Of a DNA stretch of 7,975 bases, positions 6,701 through 7,975 are shown one piece after another. Made by a program: the position numbers and the translations under genes. The stretch comes from Hyphomicrobiales bacterium. Lineage in GTDB: Bacteria > Pseudomonadota > Alphaproteobacteria > Rhizobiales > Afifellaceae. The notes beneath the pieces were generated by a model, which was not told where the DNA came from, ran no database searches, and saw nothing but the letters and a program-made list of their open reading frames with translations. The stretch is from assembly GCA_013812985.1 (NCBI GenBank), contig JACCSN010000583.1, positions 1 to 7,975 on the forward strand. The letters are read 5' to 3'. Numbering within the stretch: position 1 is the stretch's first letter; each line of letters opens with the position of its first letter.

Positions 6701-7975
6701 CACGCTCGGCAGCCAGACGCGCACGATCATGGACGCCATGGCCGGCACCAGCGAACGGGTGCGGACCGATCTCGGCGAGATGGTGACGCGGCTGGAAGGC
6801 ACCAACGCGGAGATCCAGGCCGTCCTCGGAAATACGGCGGCGCAGCTTTCCGGCCTGGAGAGCAGCCTGTCCGGCCAGGTCGGCACCCTGCGGGAAGCGC
6901 TGGAGATCGCGGCGCGCGATACCGGCCAGTCGCATGCGCTCCTTTCGGATCAGGTGAAGACGCTTCGGGACGTGTCCACCTACGTGCTCCGCGACATTGC
7001 GGCGATGGCGCAGCAGTTCAACACGCAGACCCAGTCGCTGTCCGCCACGACGTCGCGGCTGGCCGAAACGAACGCCGACATGCAATCGGGCCTGGCCGAG
7101 CGGCGCACGGCGCTCGAGGCGATCGGCGCCGGGCTGACCGAACAGGCGGCGGCCGTCGAGGAACGGCTGACCCGCCTCACGAGCCTCCTTTCCGAAACGC
7201 TCGGCACGGCGGAAGGACGGATCACCACGGTCGCCGACAGCCTGCGCGAGGCCACGGAGACGACGGCGAGCCAGGCCAGCGGCGCGCTGAACGACGCGAT
7301 GACCAACGCCCAGGAGCAGATAGCCACCTTCTCCGCCGAGCTCTTCCGGCTCGGCGAGAGCCTCACCCGCGTGACGGACCAGTCGACGCGCAGCGCCTCG
7401 GGGCGCATCGCCGAGACACTGGGCGCCGCCGAGCAGCGCGTCGCCGACATGGCCGAGGCGATCAGCCGGGTGACGGAGGAATCCGCCACGGTCTCCGCGG
7501 CGACGCTGACGGAAGCCCTGGGCAGCGCGGAGAAACGCGTGGCGGAGATCAGCGAAGCGCTCGGCCGGCAGGCGGAAGCGGCGGCGCGCGGCGCGATCGG
7601 CCAGTTCGAGACGATGCGGCTCGCCGCCGTGGCGGAGGGCCGCCGCGCCGTCGAAGGCGTCGAAGCGGCGCGCCTGCAGCTGGAGCAGAAGCTCCGGGAC
7701 GCCTCCAGCGGCTCCGGCGAGAGCTTGCGCACCGCCGCCGGCAGTCTGGCGGAGGACATCACGCGGGCGGTGACCGAGGCTACGTCGCGGTTCGCGACCA
7801 CAGCCGAGGAGATGCGCAAGGCGGCGCACGACATGCAGCGGGAGCTCGCCGAGACACGCGAGAACCTGCAGCGCGGCCTCCTGGAGATGCCGGCCGAAGC
7901 GCGCGAGGCCACCGCCGCGATGCGCCGGGCCGTCACCGAGCAGATCGAGGCGATCAGCGAATTGTCGAAGATCGT
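699..7975 (+). CDS. gpr: Growth Pole Ring protein homologue (GPR/RgsE-like giant membrane-anchored helical repeat protein; 3' end beyond the window)
   Basis: GPR of Agrobacterium, RgsE in Sinorhizobium, is a very large inner-membrane protein that forms a ring at the growing pole and is required for polar growth and rod shape in Hyphomicrobiales. Here 2,425 codons are open with no stop. Residues 1-105 are polar, basic and low in complexity. SVGNLLYALQRRPS (about 95-108) leads into membrane helices at about 111-133 and 152-174 joined by an acidic loop. Arg-rich flanks on the outer sides place both ends in the cytoplasm. The rest is a helical rod of 22-, 29-, 11- and 33-residue repeats with no Pro between residues 196 and 2398 and no Cys or Trp. 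The visible end (LLEMPAEAREATAAMRRAV) resembles the conserved C-terminal part of these proteins as I recall it. The known Agrobacterium protein is about 2,100 residues, so this one is longer even when truncated. Family assignment rests on architecture and remembered motifs, not on a search; a different giant coiled-coil protein is the alternative. Confidence 0.75.
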   Translation, partial: MSKMPKPDQTESAVHAVEEALKIDFKGGGDQTRAENAAKKAKRMTTAPGASTARQNDVPESPPDPGADRNRQPAERKPQDRSRARRAANDDVRSVGNLLYALQRRPSYTPFWAALFLTLIWFGLGAAFGVSVWGDEISALGGIEDMRSSPQLLGLTLAIVGPIALFWGLATLIWRSQEMRMVSRTMTEVALRLAEPENIAKESVVTVSQAIRREVAAMGDGIERALARASELEVLVHNEVASLERSYTDNELRVRRLIDELVTEREAIVQNADRVRQAIRGSHDSLSSDLAGVTEQIAVAADSAAKRISDLLGGRSQAITNSIGETGDQVIEILANRSDTLLNRLNQAGDQLSDTIVNRGDSLVDKLNGAVSAVAETFGEHSDQLVNRLSRTSAQLAESFTERGDSLLERVTANSEGFSDQLLSRGDELVGRFETSSGKTLDAFSHRGMTLVQDINQAGEALTRNLGARGQEATQKIREAGGAFTDAVTSQMHDIDARLREAQDRLDSTFSDRAVGVVENMRAAGDKIYNAVTVDGEALVGRLGTRAEEIVQLVSSQADSTTGRIERAAEIVNTALEARSKAVIEHLGQTGQTVARSMSSQLQEAQTALSAAGDRLDGAGRSVVDALERQINEAETVLVSANERLADTGRIVENTLRNHIETVGGELAAAGERFGSTGSEAAQEVGAQVERIEAAMAAASQRLNFSGDKVVGDLHRQLGSVDAALNSATERFQQTGEDIGGGVSSQIARIEATVASANELLGATGARVAGDIGQQINTVESALAAAGERLGKTGEEIAGSVTAQVSRVDEAAIAANRRLGVSGDRVLGALNGQIGNVETALAAAGDRLGQTAEALAGSVADQVTRIDALAVAADDRLGATGERLVGNIGGRIGAVEMALAAAGDRLGKTGDEIATRVADQVSRVDAAIAAADQRLDATGERVRVNISGQIGAVETALAAAGDRLSATGDDIAGSVTAQVGRVEAAIGSANEVLEATGERLAGDISGRIGVVEAALAAAGERLSVTGEDIAGSVTAQVGRVDAAVAAANQRLGATGERVIGDISRQVGAVDAALSAANERFGKTGESVAGGIGAQVERFEGALAAASQRLGATGERVIGDIEVQVSAVDAAIAAASLQFGRTGDQLASGIGAQVDAVEIAIAAASMRLQSDGEKIVEDIRHQISAVDATVDTASERFGKTGELVAAGLSSQIERVEAVVGSADTRLANTGDRLIGDINRQVGSVDAALASASERFRSTGVEVALEVGMQVDRVEGALTSASQTLGATGERLLGGVTTQIGAVDTALAAASDRFHATGLDVADGIGVQVERVETAIGAASQRLGTTSDKLVGEIGRQVGAIDAALGAANERFGSTGDRIAAGIDERIETVESRLARANDRLNNSGDRIAGNVIQQLGSIEAALAVADERLGTAGRELTGHIGEQMDAVETRLQDAQSRFASSGRETAQRVREQMDSLQEVIATTGERTGSALVQRSNELQRQLAENIERVSEVLDTRGGALAATLGERSAALGSLIDTRVGQIGETLDLRLSGFESRLTEGAEAASIRLASSASTIEIAVEGRLSGFENRVTARIGEVTQNFAQRADGFANTLDDRLERINSTLDSRARQISETLVARTREMASAFHEGHNEMSTVLDSRLQTLGDHLSARTQELTETIANRMMEINQGFGERLMAVQSSFGDRANSLESTLGATSGMLNERTDLLNATLAARQSDLASLLESKSSTLLTAIEASGRNVVEGMEHQGRGFAETLESQGRALTDELQGRTAGLVGGFQTETRDLSANLESSNKHLLEEMERRSRALAADLEARTQSLLEGLESRSLHLSDGLDSRSQAFTGGLDERSRAILEGLDARSQNFVQGIETKSRDLLEGIESRSFGFGGGLEEKSRAILDGLAAKSQSFTQDFDLRSQSLLEGVEARSRGISESVDVSARALLEELDQKRERLVETLEGQGRGVVEAIASQGEASTSALDGNVRRLLGTLGSQTRTIMDAMAGTSERVRTDLGEMVTRLEGTNAEIQAVLGNTAAQLSGLESSLSGQVGTLREALEIAARDTGQSHALLSDQVKTLRDVSTYVLRDIAAMAQQFNTQTQSLSATTSRLAETNADMQSGLAERRTALEAIGAGLTEQAAAVEERLTRLTSLLSETLGTAEGRITTVADSLREATETTASQASGALNDAMTNAQEQIATFSAELFRLGESLTRVTDQSTRSASGRIAETLGAAEQRVADMAEAISRVTEESATVSAATLTEALGSAEKRVAEISEALGRQAEAAARGAIGQFETMRLAAVAEGRRAVEGVEAARLQLEQKLRDASSGSGESLRTAAGSLAEDITRAVTEATSRFATTAEEMRKAAHDMQRELAETRENLQRGLLEMPAEAREATAAMRRAVTEQIEAISELSKI
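1029..1220 (+). other. Two-helix membrane hairpin of the GPR-like protein
   Basis: Residues 111-133 (FWAALFLTLIWFGLGAAFGV and following) and 152-174 (LLGLTLAIVGPIALFWGLAT and following) are uncharged, hydrophobic stretches of about 23 residues. The 18-residue loop between them is net acidic, whereas basic residues flank the outer sides (QRRPS before, RSQEMR after). The positive-inside rule therefore puts both termini in the cytoplasm. Five Trp lie in or at the ends of these helices, and no other Trp occurs in the visible protein. This would be the only membrane-spanning anchor of the rod. Confidence 0.85.
1641..2498 (+). repeat. Array of 13 tandem 22-residue (66-bp) repeats
   Basis: Residues 315-600 divide without gaps into 13 units of 22 residues. 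Typical units are RGDSLVDKLNGAVSAVAETF (first 20 residues, from 1773) and RGDSLLERVTANSEGFSDQL (from 1905). Most early units open R-G/S-D and carry hydrophobic residues near positions 5, 6, 9, 16, 19 and 20. Units 1-8 are clear; units 9-13 are more diverged but keep the period. A 22-residue period is two hendecads and is the unit length of apolipoprotein A/E amphipathic helices, which explains apolipoprotein-like labels on such proteins. The preceding 22 residues (293-314) may be a worn extra unit. Confidence 0.85.
2529..5138 (+). repeat. Array of 30 tandem 29-residue (87-bp) repeats forming a 58-residue super-repeat
   Basis: Residues 611-1480 split into 30 units of exactly 29 residues with no insertion or deletion. 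A representative unit is AAGDRLGKTGDEIATRVADQ followed by nine more residues ending VDAAIA. Gly at unit position 10 is kept in 28 of 30 units and Gln at position 20 in 26 of 30. Hydrophobic residues sit at 6, 13, 17, 21, 24 and 28. Odd and even units differ consistently: position 12 is Arg or Lys in every even unit from 4 to 28, while odd units there are mostly acidic or neutral. Position 23 is Arg in 11 of the 13 odd units from 3 to 27 and in no even unit. The true repeat is therefore 58 residues (174 bp). Residues 601-610 look like the tail of a partial unit joining the 22-residue array. Confidence 0.92.
5175..5834 (+). repeat. First hendecad array: 20 units of 11 residues (33 bp)
   Basis: Residues 1493-1712 divide into 20 units of 11. 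Examples are RLSGFESRLTE, RLERINSTLDS, RARQISETLVA and RTQELTETIAN. Most start with Arg, with hydrophobic residues at about positions 2, 5, 9 and sometimes 6. The two RLSGFE units (5340 and 5439) are nearly alike. The array follows the 29-residue block after a 12-residue joint and ends at a 7-residue insert (5835-5855, TSGMLNE). Confidence 0.82.
5856..6779 (+). repeat. Second hendecad array: 28 units of 11 residues (33 bp)
   Basis: Residues 1720-2027 divide into 28 units of 11. The most regular part is 6153-6548 (units 10-21), with a consensus close to RSxxLLEGLEx: RTQSLLEGLES, RSRAILEGLDA, KSRDLLEGIES, RSQSLLEGVEA. Within it, units with an Arg/Leu-Leu core tend to alternate with units carrying Phe at position 5 (RSQAFTGGLDE, RSQNFVQGIET, KSQSFTQDFDL), hinting at a 22-residue pairing. 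A hendecad gives 3.67 residues per turn, which favours a straight or slightly right-handed helix bundle or a membrane-lying amphipathic helix. Confidence 0.88.
7197..7613 (+). repeat. 33-residue repeat family near the C-terminal side
   Basis: Four related segments begin TLGTAEGRITTVADSL (7197), AMTNAQEQIATFSAEL (7296), TLGAAEQRVADMAEAI (7416) and ALGSAEKRVAEISEAL (7515). Units 1, 3 and 4 span 33 residues, and the second spans 40 (33 plus a 7-residue insert). The shared core is (T/A)LGxAExRVAxxxEAL. Thirty-three is three hendecads, so the phase of the preceding arrays is kept, again with a heptad-length insert. Similarity between units is lower than in the other arrays. Confidence 0.7.

Noticed and set aside
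5820..7829. 669-codon minus-strand open frame opposite the giant gene
   Set aside because: It is antisense to a frame with clear protein periodicity and a recognisable membrane hairpin. Its translation is Arg/Ala/Gly/Leu-rich and only mirrors the 11-residue repeat. Lack of stops follows from GC-rich codons and periodic sense sequence.
699..7975. Kinesin or eukaryotic apolipoprotein homology
   Set aside because: There is no P-loop (GxxxxGKS/T) or other motor motif in the visible protein. Similarity to these families would come from helical low-complexity composition rather than shared ancestry.

Overview
The window is high-GC DNA whose protein content points to an alphaproteobacterium, most likely of the order Hyphomicrobiales (Rhizobiales). 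It holds the 5' parts of two divergent genes separated by a 510-base gap. No RNA gene, mobile element or CRISPR array was seen.

Positions 1-188 (minus strand) carry the first 62 codons of a small [2Fe-2S] ferredoxin of the adrenodoxin/FdVI type. Three of its four cluster cysteines are inside the window. Positions 189-698 hold no convincing gene. They contain a candidate promoter for the ferredoxin, a weaker candidate promoter for the rightward gene with a palindrome against its -10 box, a perfect 8-bp inverted repeat, and two possible translation starts for the rightward gene.

From 699 to the right edge a single + strand frame stays open for 2,425 codons and runs off the window. It encodes a giant membrane-anchored, almost wholly helical protein. 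I read it as a homologue of the Growth Pole Ring protein GPR of Agrobacterium, called RgsE in Sinorhizobium, which is needed for unipolar growth in Hyphomicrobiales. Automatic annotation often calls such proteins kinesin-like or apolipoprotein-like. The layout is a basic, disordered N-terminus (residues 1-105), a two-helix membrane hairpin (about 111-174), and then roughly 2,200 residues without Pro, Cys or Trp.

That rod is built from consecutive repeat arrays of different period: 13 units of 22 residues, 30 units of 29 residues (paired into a 58-residue super-repeat), 20 and then 28 units of 11 residues split by a 7-residue insert, and a C-terminal 33-residue repeat family. The arrays keep exact register for hundreds of codons and almost abut. 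This order of arrays is the most notable thing in the window. The long minus-strand open frames opposite this gene are shadows of its composition and periodicity.

Nothing in the sequence links the ferredoxin and the giant protein functionally. They share only a divergent intergenic region.
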